Assembly (NCBI RefSeq): GCF_019424165.1 | Contig: NZ_JAHZAA010000004.1 | Span: 128,008-147,739, forward strand | DNA length: 19,732 nucleotides | Source of the DNA: Desulfovibrio sp. | Lineage (GTDB): Bacteria > Desulfobacterota > Desulfovibrionia > Desulfovibrionales > Desulfovibrionaceae | Reading direction: 5' to 3' | Part shown: positions 7,061-13,902 of the stretch, one piece after another | Layout of the letters: each line of letters begins with the position of its first letter | Position numbering within the stretch: the first letter of the stretch is position 1 | Made by a program: the position numbers and the translations under genes | The notes under the pieces: generated by a model | Database searches by the model: none | The model's input: only the letters and a program-made list of their open reading frames with translations | Told to the model about the DNA's origin: nothing

Positions 7061-7892
7061 CTATTTGCTCCTGTGTTTTGCCAAAGCGGCGCGACCGCGC
7101 GGCGTAAGCTTCCAGCGCCAGGCGCAGTTGCGCGGCGTCAAAATCGGGCCAGGCCACCTGGGTAAAGTACAATTCACTGTAAGCGCACTGGTACAGCAGG
7201 TAATTACTCAGGCGTTGCTCGCCGCTGGTGCGGATGAGCAGGTCCGGATCGGGTTGCCCCGCGGTATAAAGGCGCTGTGCCAGGCTTTCTTCAGTAATAT
7301 CTTCGGGCCGCGCGCCGTCATGCAGAAAAGACCGCATGGCGCGTACCAGTTCGGCCCGCGAACCATAATTGAGGGCCAGGTTCAAAACCATATGCGGGCC
7401 GTCGGCCGTACGTTTTATGGCGTGGCGCAGGGCAGTGCGCTGTGCCAGCGGCAGGCCGTCCAGATCGCCCAGTACCCTGAGGGCGATGCCCTGTTCTTCA
7501 AGGCGCGGCAGTTCCCGGCGCAGAAATTCCAGTAATAGTGAAAACAGGGCGCTTATTTCCGCCTTGGGGCGGTTCCAGTTTTCACTGGAGAACGTATAGA
7601 GCGTCAGATGGCGTATGCCCAGCCTGCGGCACTCGGTAACCACGGCGCGCACGGCCTCGGCCCCCGCCTTGTGTCCTGCCTCGCGCGGCAGGTTGCGCGC
7701 CTGCGCCCACCGGCCGTTGCCGTCCATGATAATAGCCAGGTGGGCAGGCAGTTGCGCGGCCGGCAGATCACCGGCACGCCCGGATTCCCGGACGTCTTCA
7801 TCCTCGGGCTTTGCGGCGGCCGCTCCGGCGGCTGTGGAGTCCGCCTGTGTGCAGGGCTTCTGCCCCGGCAGGAGAGTATCATGTGGGGTCAT
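7050..7892 (-). CDS. uppS: Undecaprenyl diphosphate synthase (cis-prenyltransferase)
   Basis: The enzyme adds isopentenyl units to farnesyl diphosphate to build the C55 carrier for peptidoglycan and surface glycans. The catalytic motif IIMDGNGRWA is at residues 54-63 (the Mg-binding Asp is D57). SSENWNRP, then PDLLIRTSGEQRLSNYLLYQ and CAYSELYF, are further family signatures. From the ATG at 7892 the protein has 280 residues. About 50 of these are an Ala/Pro/acidic extension before the domain, where typical enzymes have about 20. A TTG 12 codons upstream is possible but has no better ribosome site. The extension is probably disordered, so translation might also begin later. It overlaps cdsA and follows frr after about 145 bases. 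Confidence 0.93.
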   Translation of the reverse strand: MTPHDTLLPGQKPCTQADSTAAGAAAAKPEDEDVRESGRAGDLPAAQLPAHLAIIMDGNGRWAQARNLPREAGHKAGAEAVRAVVTECRRLGIRHLTLYTFSSENWNRPKAEISALFSLLLEFLRRELPRLEEQGIALRVLGDLDGLPLAQRTALRHAIKRTADGPHMVLNLALNYGSRAELVRAMRSFLHDGARPEDITEESLAQRLYTAGQPDPDLLIRTSGEQRLSNYLLYQCAYSELYFTQVAWPDFDAAQLRLALEAYAARSRRFGKTQEQIDAH

Positions 7893-8017
7893 ACTGCTCA
7901 GCCTGTATAAAAATGCTGCCCGGCCCAACGGCCCGGATTTTCAGGCGAAAAAACATGCCACTGCCGGAACGCGCCGCCCCCGCCCCGCTGTAGCAGAAAC
8001 GCGGCGGGCGGCGGCAC

Positions 8018-8036
8018 GTGGCGGAAGATCCGCCAC
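8018..8036. other. Perfect 8-bp hairpin just after frr
   Basis: GTGGCGGA (8018-8025) and TCCGCCAC (8029-8036) pair perfectly around a three-base loop, two bases after the frr stop. There is no T tract, so it is more likely an intercistronic stabilising or processing element than a terminator. The frr-uppS gap has no other clear element. Confidence 0.45.
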
Positions 8037-8038
8037 GG

Positions 8039-8599
8039 CTATATTTCCATTATTTCTTTTTCTTTGGCAGCGCAGCGCCTGTCTACTTCGGCCACATACT
8101 TGTCGGTAAGCTTCTGCACATCGTCAGTGGCGCGCTTTTGTTCGTCTTCGGTAATGGTTTTTTCTTTTTCCAGCCTTTTCACGCTGTCGTTGGCATCGCG
8201 GCGCACGTTGCGCACGGCCACCTTGCCTTCTTCACTGTATTTGCGCGCCACCTTGCCCAGTTCCTTGCGGCGTTCTTCAGTGAGGGGCGGCATGACAATG
8301 CGGATGAGCTTGCCGTCATTGACGGGCGTAAGACCAAGGTCGGACTTGAGAATGGCTTTTTCTATCAGGGCAATGCCGCCCTTGTCCCAGGGCTGGATGG
8401 TCAGGGTGCGGCTGTCGGGCACAGCTATGGAGGCCATCTGGCTGATAGGGGTGGGGGTGCCGTAATAATCGGCCTTTATGCCGTCCACAAGGGCTGTGGT
8501 GGCGCGGCCGGTGCGCAGTTTGGCAAAGTCGCGGTCAAGAGCTGCAAGGGCTTTTTCCATGCGGTCTTCGGCATCAAGAAGGATGCTGTCGATATCCAT
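8039..8599 (-). CDS. frr: Ribosome recycling factor
   Basis: The 186-residue product is the usual length for RRF, which splits post-termination ribosomes together with EF-G. The conserved three-helix-bundle segments are all present: the first helix with FAKLRTGRA, the hinge and small domain with YYGTPTPISQMASIAVPDSRTL and IQPWDK, and the returning helices with VMPPLTEERRKELGK, then VRNVRRDAND, and a final EDEQKRATDDVQKLTDKYV. The ribosome site AAGGAG sits eight to nine bases before the ATG at 8599. It follows pyrH, as in most bacteria, but the two are separated by 238 bases, an unusually wide spacing. There is nothing unusual in the protein itself. Confidence 0.97.
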   Translation of the reverse strand: MDIDSILLDAEDRMEKALAALDRDFAKLRTGRATTALVDGIKADYYGTPTPISQMASIAVPDSRTLTIQPWDKGGIALIEKAILKSDLGLTPVNDGKLIRIVMPPLTEERRKELGKVARKYSEEGKVAVRNVRRDANDSVKRLEKEKTITEDEQKRATDDVQKLTDKYVAEVDRRCAAKEKEIMEI

Positions 8600-8837
8600 A
8601 AATTATTCTCCTTGGGGCTGCGGCCTGCGGCCTGTTCCTTTGGGGATGGCGCTGCGCCTCCCTTTGCGTAAAAATCCGGAACGGTCTGACACTGAAAAGC
8701 CAGACCGCCCGGCACGGTTGCAAATTTCAGGTCTGCCTGCGTTTGCCGGGCCTCGCCCGTTTTTTCCGGGCGGGTATGTATCTGCCGGGCAATCGGGTTT
8801 TTTCGCGGTAACGCGACAAACATGACGTCCGGCTGCA
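8600..8837. other. Hairpin-bearing spacer between pyrH and frr
   Basis: No gene is supported in these 238 bases. Two clear inverted repeats are present: CGGTCTG/CAGACCG (8682-8707), followed on the minus strand after seven bases by five T, and CGCCCG/CGGGCG with a T-rich loop (8754-8772). The first could be a weak terminator or attenuator reducing read-through into frr. The ribosome site of frr lies at the low-coordinate end. Confidence 0.4.
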
Positions 8838-9551
8838 TCAGCAGTTGCGCACGATGGTTCCTACAGGCTCGCCCATAACGGCGCGCTGGATGTCGCCGCC
8901 GAACATGCGGCAGACAATGATAGGCACATTGTTGTCGCGCACCAGGGCAAAGGCCGTGGCGTCCATGACGCCCAGGTGGCGGGCCAGGGTCTCATCGTAG
9001 CTGATAGTGTCAAACTTTACGGCGTCGCTGTGTTTGGTGGGGTCTTTATCGTAGATGCCGTCAACCTTGGTGGCCTTGATGATGGCATCACACTTAAGTT
9101 CCATGCCGCGCAGCACAGCCGTGGTGTCGGTGGTGAAATAGGGATTGCCCGTTCCGGCGGCACAGATGACCACACGGCCTTTTTCCATATGGCGCAGGGC
9201 GCGGCGGCGAATGAAGGGTTCGCACACTTCCTGCATGGTGATGGCCGAAAGCACGCGGGTGGGATAGCCTTGTTTTTCCAGCATATCCTGTACGGCCAGG
9301 GCGTTCAGCACCGTGGCCAGCATGCCCATATAGTCAGCCGATGAACGCTCCATACCTTTGGCCGAGCCGGAAAGCCCGCGAAAAATATTGCCGCCGCCGA
9401 TAACCAGGGCCATTTCCACGCCCATGGCAAGCACCGTGCCGATTTCGCGGCATATTTCCGCCACGGTCTCGGGATTGATGCCGGTCTTGTTGGACCCCGC
9501 AAGGGCTTCGCCGCTCAGTTTGAGCAGAACTCGCTTGTATGTCAGTGACAT
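8838..9551 (-). CDS. pyrH: UMP kinase
   Basis: The 237-residue enzyme phosphorylates UMP to UDP and belongs to the amino-acid-kinase fold. Seen motifs are the N-terminal KRVLLKLSGEAL, the glycine loop VIGGGNIFRG, the AGTGNPYFTTDTTA nucleotide segment, and KATKVDGIYDKDP, all characteristic of bacterial PyrH. The ATG at 9551 has a modest AAGG/GGCGG ribosome site. The usual rpsB-tsf genes do not precede it here; instead a DUF4911 gene and a strong terminator lie upstream, and I see no convincing promoter in the 75 bases between. That short stretch does contain a perfect seven-pair hairpin (9606-9624). It heads the housekeeping run pyrH-frr-uppS-cdsA. Confidence 0.97.
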   Translation of the reverse strand: MSLTYKRVLLKLSGEALAGSNKTGINPETVAEICREIGTVLAMGVEMALVIGGGNIFRGLSGSAKGMERSSADYMGMLATVLNALAVQDMLEKQGYPTRVLSAITMQEVCEPFIRRRALRHMEKGRVVICAAGTGNPYFTTDTTAVLRGMELKCDAIIKATKVDGIYDKDPTKHSDAVKFDTISYDETLARHLGVMDATAFALVRDNNVPIIVCRMFGGDIQRAVMGEPVGTIVRNC

Positions 9552-9605
9552 GTATCCGCCTTCATCTGGATGGAAGGCCCGTATGAGGGCCGTTGTGCTG
9601 TGGAG

Positions 9606-9624
9606 CGCCCGCAGTGCGCGGGCG
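9606..9624. other. Perfect 7-bp hairpin in the pyrH leader
   Basis: CGCCCGC (9606-9612) pairs with GCGGGCG (9618-9624) around a five-base loop, immediately after the T tract of the upstream terminator on the minus strand. It may be a leader or processing hairpin. Confidence 0.4.
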
Positions 9625-9626
9625 TG

Positions 9627-9657
9627 AAAAAACGGGACCGGGCCTCCCCGGGCCCGT
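9627..9657 (-). terminator. Strong intrinsic terminator after the azlCD-DUF4911 set
   Basis: On the minus strand ACGGG and CCCGT form the base of the stem. After one mismatch, CCGGG and CCCGG continue it around a GAGG loop, and six T follow at 9632-9627. It separates the membrane-transport genes from pyrH. Confidence 0.85.
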
Positions 9658-9693
9658 TCTCCCGCAACAGGGCTTTCATAACAGAAAATGTGG

Positions 9694-10074
9694 CTATCTC
9701 AAAGCATTTTTGCGGTCCTGCGGCCGGGGGGCAAAGGGCCATTCCAACAACTCAAAGGGCAGGCTGCAGGACATTTCTGCAAGCGCTCGTCGCGTCTCTT
9801 TTTCCAGGTGCGGCGAAAAAATGATTTTAAGCAGGGCGGTTTTGGGCTCAAGTACGGTGAAGTAGGCCGTGTGATCGTAAGCTTCTAGCAAAAAACGAAA
9901 AAGGGCCGTGTGTTTCGGGGCCAGGCGCACGAGCAGGCGCCCGCTGTGCCGGGGGGCGGCCAGGGCGGGGGCCGGTTTGCGCCGCCTGCGCAGAGCAGGG
10001 AGGTTGTGCGCAGGGCTGGTTCCTTCACTGTCCGGCGTGGTACGGGTGTCCGGAGCGGGAGCGCGTGTATCCAT
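9694..10074 (-). CDS. DUF4911 domain-containing protein
   Basis: This is a 126-residue protein of unknown function. Residues 1-43 are Pro/Ala/Arg-rich and probably disordered. Residues 45-105 (GRLLVRLAPKHTALFRFLLE, AYDHTAYFTVLEPKTALLKI) resemble the small DUF4911 domain found mainly in deltaproteobacteria; this family call is from memory of its pattern and is only moderately firm. The ATG at 10074 shares one base with the azlD stop (TGATG), so its translation is probably coupled to azlD. An upstream in-frame start at 10152 would overlap azlD. It has no membrane segment or signal peptide. Being last before a strong terminator ties it to the azlCD transcript, but whether it acts with the exporter is not known. 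Confidence 0.7.
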   Translation of the reverse strand: MDTRAPAPDTRTTPDSEGTSPAHNLPALRRRRKPAPALAAPRHSGRLLVRLAPKHTALFRFLLEAYDHTAYFTVLEPKTALLKIIFSPHLEKETRRALAEMSCSLPFELLEWPFAPRPQDRKNALR

Positions 10075-10424
10075 CAGTACAGCCCCGAGTAGCGGGCCAG
10101 AATGACCAGACCGATGCCCACAACAATGGTCAGAAAGTAGTTTTTGCTCCACCAGGCCACCACCAGAGCGGGCAGGGCCGCCATGAGAAAGAGGTTGGAC
10201 GGCCCGGCATTGAACGAGCCCTCATAGATGAAAACATCCGGGCCTACCAGCGCGGCCATGACTGCCACAGGTACAAAGGAAAGCCAGTGCCGGAGCAACG
10301 GAGGCAGGTTGTCGCCTTTAAGAAAGGTAACGGGCAGGATTTTGGGCAGCAGGGTTACCAGGGTGCTGCCCAGAATGCACAGGATGAGGCCCGTGTGGGT
10401 ATCAAGCCAGCCGGGTTCGTTCAT
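10074..10424 (-). CDS. azlD: AzlD-family small exporter subunit
   Basis: The 116-residue protein has four hydrophobic stretches and the family pattern LVTLLPKILPVTFLKG followed by LLRHWLSFVPVAVMAALVGP and WWSKNYFLTIVVGIG. AzlD partners with AzlC in a two-subunit exporter, shown for branched-chain amino acids and analogues in Bacillus and Corynebacterium (BrnFE). The length is typical. Its ATG overlaps the azlC stop as ATGA and its stop overlaps the next start, so the three genes are packed for coupled translation. The substrate in this organism is inferred only from the family. Confidence 0.9.
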   Translation of the reverse strand: MNEPGWLDTHTGLILCILGSTLVTLLPKILPVTFLKGDNLPPLLRHWLSFVPVAVMAALVGPDVFIYEGSFNAGPSNLFLMAALPALVVAWWSKNYFLTIVVGIGLVILARYSGLY

Positions 10425-11170
10425 GGGTGCACCTCATCGGACTTCGCGGGCGTGCGGGGGCGCGCGTTTTCCTTTTTTTCCCGGTACAGCAGCAGGGCCG
10501 TACCCAGGCTTGCGCCCGCCACAGTGGCGACCGCAACGTTCCACTGGCTCATACCCGCGCTTTTGAGGGCAATGGAGAGGCTCATGGTGAAAAGGGCCAC
10601 CAGGATATGTAAGCGGCTCACGCACTGCGGAACCAGCAGGGCCAGAAACATGGCCGTAAGCGCGTAATCGAGGCCGAGCGGCTTTACATCGCTGACCAGT
10701 TCGCCACAGAAAGCGCCGATGGCGCTGCCGCCCACCCAGGCAAGCTGTGTGGTCTGGTTGCAGACAAAGAGCGTAGTGAGGTTGCGTTGCCAGCCGCTCT
10801 GAAAAGCTGTGATATGAACGGCAAAGGTTTCGTCCGTAAGGCCCAGCCCCAGCAGAAAACGCTGTATGCGGGGCAGGCCCGCCAGCCAGGGCGACTCCGC
10901 GGCGGACTGGAGCAGATAGCGCAGATTGACAATAAAAACCGCCGCCATGATGGACAGTGTTCCGGCTCCCGCTCCCCACATGCTCGCAAAAACAAACTGA
11001 CCCGAGCCGGAAAACATGAGTACCGCCATGGCCACAGCCAGGGAGGGGGGGATGTTGTTTTTGACCGCCAGCACGCCAAAGGCAAAGCCTACAGGAGTAT
11101 ACCCGAGAACAATGGGCAGTGCTCGGCGCAGGCCCTCCGCCAGGGGGGACGCGGGGGAAATGCTCGACAT
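10421..11170 (-). CDS. azlC: AzlC-family exporter large subunit
   Basis: The 249-residue integral membrane protein has six to eight hydrophobic helices. It carries the family signature near the N terminus, EGLRRALPIVLGYTPVGFAF, then MAVLMFSGSGQFVFASMWGAG and NLRYLLQSAAESPWLAGLP. The mid-protein LTDETFAVH motif is also typical of AzlC/YgaZ. The start at 11170 has GAGG about eight bases upstream. The gap of 71 bases to the HPP gene contains no terminator, so these genes may be one transcript. It pairs with the overlapping azlD to make an exporter, probably for branched-chain or related amino acids. The C terminus ends in a charged tail (REKKENARPRTPAKSDE). Confidence 0.92.
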   Translation of the reverse strand: MSSISPASPLAEGLRRALPIVLGYTPVGFAFGVLAVKNNIPPSLAVAMAVLMFSGSGQFVFASMWGAGAGTLSIMAAVFIVNLRYLLQSAAESPWLAGLPRIQRFLLGLGLTDETFAVHITAFQSGWQRNLTTLFVCNQTTQLAWVGGSAIGAFCGELVSDVKPLGLDYALTAMFLALLVPQCVSRLHILVALFTMSLSIALKSAGMSQWNVAVATVAGASLGTALLLYREKKENARPRTPAKSDEVHP

Positions 11171-11241
11171 GTTGCAAACCTCACCAGATGCCGGAAAAGA
11201 AAATGGCTACCCTTTTTGATGCGGTGTGGCAAGTCGGCACC

Positions 11242-11778
11242 TCACCACCAGAATGTGGGATATTTTTTTCCGGCGGCAAGATTATTGGTCACAAGGGCCA
11301 GCAAAAGCATGCAGACGGCTCCGGCGGCGCAAGGCAGCAGCACATACCAGTACCCCATGCTGTGTATGCCCGGCCCGCCGATAACGGCAATAAGGGCCGT
11401 AGCCCCGCCCGGCGGGTGCAGGGTCTGCGTCATGTGCATAAGGGCGATGGCAGTGGAAACGGCCAGCGCCGAGGCAAGAACCGGGTCTGCCCCCAGCATG
11501 GCCTGGCTGCTTACGCCCACAATGGCCGAAAGCACATGCCCGCCCACGAGGTTGCGCGGCTGGGCCAGCGGGCTGTGCGGCGCGCCGAAGGCCAGAACCG
11601 CCGAAGCCCCGAAAGAGCCGATCAGCAGGGGCAGGTTCCATTCCTGGGCGCACACTTTTTCCAGCAGGGCCAGGCAGGCTACTGAAAGGCTGCTTCCGGC
11701 CCAGGCCCAGAAAATTTCGTTCCAGCCGACGCGGGGCTGGGACGGGCTTGTGCCGATGCGTTTCAGAAGACGTGTCAT
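11242..11778 (-). CDS. HPP-family integral membrane protein
   Basis: The 178-residue protein has four or five membrane helices. The defining motif HPPGGATAL is at residues 121-129, and AQPRNLVGGHVLSAIVG at 72-88 is the other conserved family segment. HPP proteins are widespread and poorly characterised; plant and cyanobacterial members have been linked to nitrite transport across plastid or plasma membranes. No accessory CBS domain is present, so this is the minimal form. The ATG at 11778 has AAGGA six bases upstream. In front of it is an AT-rich 27-base inverted repeat, and the upstream gap to the polyferredoxin gene is 192 bases, so it may have its own regulated promoter. A role in nitrite or another anion's transport is only a family-level guess. 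Confidence 0.88.
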   Translation of the reverse strand: MTRLLKRIGTSPSQPRVGWNEIFWAWAGSSLSVACLALLEKVCAQEWNLPLLIGSFGASAVLAFGAPHSPLAQPRNLVGGHVLSAIVGVSSQAMLGADPVLASALAVSTAIALMHMTQTLHPPGGATALIAVIGGPGIHSMGYWYVLLPCAAGAVCMLLLALVTNNLAAGKKYPTFWW

Positions 11779-11798
11779 TGATCATCCTTGGAACATGT

Positions 11799-11825
11799 TG
11801 ATTTTTAAAATATATGATAAAATCA
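11799..11825. promoter_or_regulatory. AT-rich inverted repeat upstream of the HPP gene
   Basis: TGATTTT (11799-11805) and AAAATCA (11819-11825) are perfect inverted arms around 13 AT-rich bases, 21 bases upstream of the HPP start. The centre contains TATA-like sequence that could be a -10 box, but no -35 is clear. This suggests a regulator site over an activator-dependent promoter. Confidence 0.35.
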
Positions 11826-11905
11826 CGGCGCTGGCCGCGGTGTTCAGAGCGGCTTGACGTTGCACATGCTTCAACCGCCCCAATGCACCGCCTGTGTTTT
11901 TTGCA

Positions 11906-11921
11906 GCGGGCATTTGCCCGC
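11906..11921. other. Perfect 6-bp hairpin in the polyferredoxin-HPP gap
   Basis: GCGGGC (11906-11911) pairs with GCCCGC (11916-11921). On the minus strand it is followed by A rather than T, so it is not an intrinsic terminator for the upstream gene. Confidence 0.3.
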
Positions 11922-11970
11922 GCATCCGCCAGAACAATGATAAAATTACCCGGTGGATACCTCTGCCATG

Positions 11971-13287
11971 TCAGATACGGGCCATGAACAGAAAGGCCGC
12001 GTGCAGTCCGGCCAGCAGGGCCAGAAAAACTGTCCCGACCCAGGCCTGGCTGCCGCTTTTGCCAAGCCATGTCAGCGCCAGAGCGCCCTTGGGGCAGATA
12101 TGGATGCAGTCGCGGCACAAATGGCAGGTGTTGGCGGCGATACCTTTTTCAAGAGCGGCTTCGCTCATGGCGCCCTGTCTGCACGTCCGCACGCAGGCCA
12201 TGCAGCCGCAGCAGTCGCCCACACGGCGCACGCGCCAGGGCGCGGCGCGACCCAGCCATTGCGCCAGAAGCCCCAGAGGGCATACGCCCCGGCAATAGGC
12301 GGCATATCCCCGTACGCGGCTGAACAGCAGGGCGCAGGGAACAAGCAGCAGCCCCAGCAGCAGGCCGCAGGCCAGAGCAGCGGCCACAGGTGCTCCCGCA
12401 AGGCGCAGGCCCAGTGCCGTGAGCAGGGTAAGGACAAGCATGCCCAGGCGCAGACGCGGCAGCCAGCGCGGAGCGGGGCGGGATTTTGCTTTTGCCGCCG
12501 CTGTGGCGTCCCATACGCCGAAATAACAGAGCTGGCTGCACCATGCCGCGCCCGCCAGCAGGGTGGACAGGCCGAAAAGCCCCAGCATGAACCAGCCTCC
12601 GCCCCGGTAAACAGGCCCGGCTGCGATCAGGCCGGGAACAGGCAGGTGAAGGCTGCCCGTAAGCAGAAAGCGGCTTTCCACTGCCAGACCGAGCACAAGC
12701 TGACCGAAAAATATCAGCGAAAACAGCCGCCACAGCCGCATGCGGGCCTGTGACGCCATGCGGCTGTCGCCAAGCCAGCCCGCCGCCAGTGTGGCCCACA
12801 AGGCGGCCAGCGTGATTTGCACCAGCCCCCCCTGAGGAATAAAGCGTTCCAGCAGCAAGAGTTGCGGATTCATAAACCAGACGGGCAGTAAAAGAGCCAG
12901 ACATACGCCCATGGCTCCCAGTTGTGCGGCAGCGGTGTCTTCCCGGCGGCAATAGCGCTGCCGCGCCTTTTGCCCCAGAAGAAGCAGGGCCGCCAGAACC
13001 GTAAACAGCGCTACGGACAGCAGGATGACGGCCAGGCGCTGCCAGGGTTGCTCCATCAGTTGCCGTATCTGCACAAACTGGCCGGTGGTCCATATCCAGC
13101 GGGCGGCCAGCAGGGGCAGCCCCAAAAGCAGAAACTGCCGCACCCACGCAAGGCGTGTCCAGGCCAGCAGGGCGGCAAGCACGCAGGCCGCGGCCAGGGA
13201 GGCCCAGCCTGCACGCCAGAAGTGCGCCGCAGCCAGGGCAAGAGCCAGAAAACTTGGCAACGGAATAAGACGGGAAGCTCCGGCCAT
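11971..13287 (-). CDS. Polytopic membrane 4Fe-4S protein (NapH/NosR-like)
   Basis: The 438-residue product is an integral membrane electron carrier. About ten hydrophobic helices fill residues 1-330. CSQLCYFGVWD (250-260) and CRGVCPLG (332-339) are the paired Cys motifs seen at helix ends in NapH, NosR and related proteins. Two complete CxxCxxCxxxC motifs follow at 359-369 and 388-398, predicting two [4Fe-4S] clusters in a soluble ferredoxin module. One more helix ends the protein. AAGGA lies nine bases before the ATG at 13287. NapH-type proteins pass electrons from quinol or NADH-linked donors to periplasmic reductases. This one is longer than NapH (about 290 residues), with an extra N-terminal membrane region, and no nap or nos reductase gene is nearby. 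The partner is therefore unknown. Confidence 0.87.
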   Translation of the reverse strand: MAGASRLIPLPSFLALALAAAHFWRAGWASLAAACVLAALLAWTRLAWVRQFLLLGLPLLAARWIWTTGQFVQIRQLMEQPWQRLAVILLSVALFTVLAALLLLGQKARQRYCRREDTAAAQLGAMGVCLALLLPVWFMNPQLLLLERFIPQGGLVQITLAALWATLAAGWLGDSRMASQARMRLWRLFSLIFFGQLVLGLAVESRFLLTGSLHLPVPGLIAAGPVYRGGGWFMLGLFGLSTLLAGAAWCSQLCYFGVWDATAAAKAKSRPAPRWLPRLRLGMLVLTLLTALGLRLAGAPVAAALACGLLLGLLLVPCALLFSRVRGYAAYCRGVCPLGLLAQWLGRAAPWRVRRVGDCCGCMACVRTCRQGAMSEAALEKGIAANTCHLCRDCIHICPKGALALTWLGKSGSQAWVGTVFLALLAGLHAAFLFMARI

Positions 13288-13353
13288 GTCAGACTTCCTT
13301 TAAAATCAGTGTATTGAAGTATATTTACTCTTCCGGCCAGGGGACGGCTACGG

Positions 13354-13370
13354 GCAGCGGATACCGCTGC
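13354..13370. other. Perfect 7-bp hairpin between PNPOx and polyferredoxin genes
   Basis: GCAGCGG (13354-13360) pairs with CCGCTGC (13364-13370) around ATA. No T tract follows on the minus strand. It may mark the 3' end of the flavodoxin-PNPOx message. The same gap holds TATACT (minus strand) about 40 bases before the next gene, without a clear -35. Confidence 0.35.
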
Positions 13371-13440
13371 TGGAGACCTGAGCGCCTTGCCGGGGCAGTA
13401 TCGCGATGGTCACAGGTTCCCGTTTTGGCGCTCCGCCGTT

Positions 13441-13902
13441 TCAGGCCGCGCCGGACGGCTGCCTGCGCTTGCCGACCAGTTCTTCAATATCAATGCGCAC
13501 GATACCGGTGCGTCGTATGCTGGCAGGCGGTGTGGGTTGCGGGCACAGGGCCGCATAGCGGACGGCAATGGCATCAAGCGCGCGCCCTTTTTCGGCCTCG
13601 TCCTCGACAATACAGGCAAGCCCCTTGCCGCAGAGCGACTTGAAATAGGTGGTGGATTTTTCGCGGTGTATGGTTACGTCCGCAATGATGGTAAAGGCCA
13701 CACGGGGATTCTGCCGGATACAGTCCAGCTTGTGTCCCTCAAGAGCGCAATGGATGTAGATGGCCTGGTTCAGGCGGGCGAAGTTCAGCGGCAGCACATA
13801 GGGGTAGTCTCCGTCATGCATGGCGAGGAAAAGTTCGTCGGCTGCGGCGAAAACTTCATCGAAAAAGGCCGGATCGTTGCACTCACGATTTTTTTTGCGC
13901 AT
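13441..13902 (-). CDS. Pyridoxamine 5'-phosphate oxidase-family (FMN split-barrel) protein
   Basis: The 153-residue protein resembles the NimA-like branch of the FMN-binding split barrel. The pattern MHDGDYPYVLPLNFA at 28-42, then IYIHCALEGHKLDCIRQNPR (48-67) and VAFTIIADV, is typical; a His in this position is used in Nim proteins. Members bind FMN or heme and reduce small molecules such as nitroaromatics, or act in oxidative stress. It is not expected to be the real PdxH, which is longer and has a different substrate pocket. The ribosome site AAGGAG lies seven bases before the ATG at 13902, inside the flavodoxin gene, with a 20-base overlap. The overlap suggests that flavodoxin and this protein are made together, possibly as electron donor and flavin enzyme. 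Confidence 0.85.
   Translation of the reverse strand: MRKKNRECNDPAFFDEVFAAADELFLAMHDGDYPYVLPLNFARLNQAIYIHCALEGHKLDCIRQNPRVAFTIIADVTIHREKSTTYFKSLCGKGLACIVEDEAEKGRALDAIAVRYAALCPQPTPPASIRRTGIVRIDIEELVGKRRQPSGAA

Noticed and set aside
8476..8838. Minus-strand frame of 120 codons starting at the pyrH stop and overlapping frr
   Set aside because: It has a TGATG-type start but no domain, no conserved pattern, and it runs 124 bases into frr in another frame.
10434..11177. Long minus-strand frame (247 codons) across azlC
   Set aside because: It is a shadow of azlC. The azlC frame carries clear family motifs and membrane helices, while this one is Gly/His/Arg-rich nonsense.
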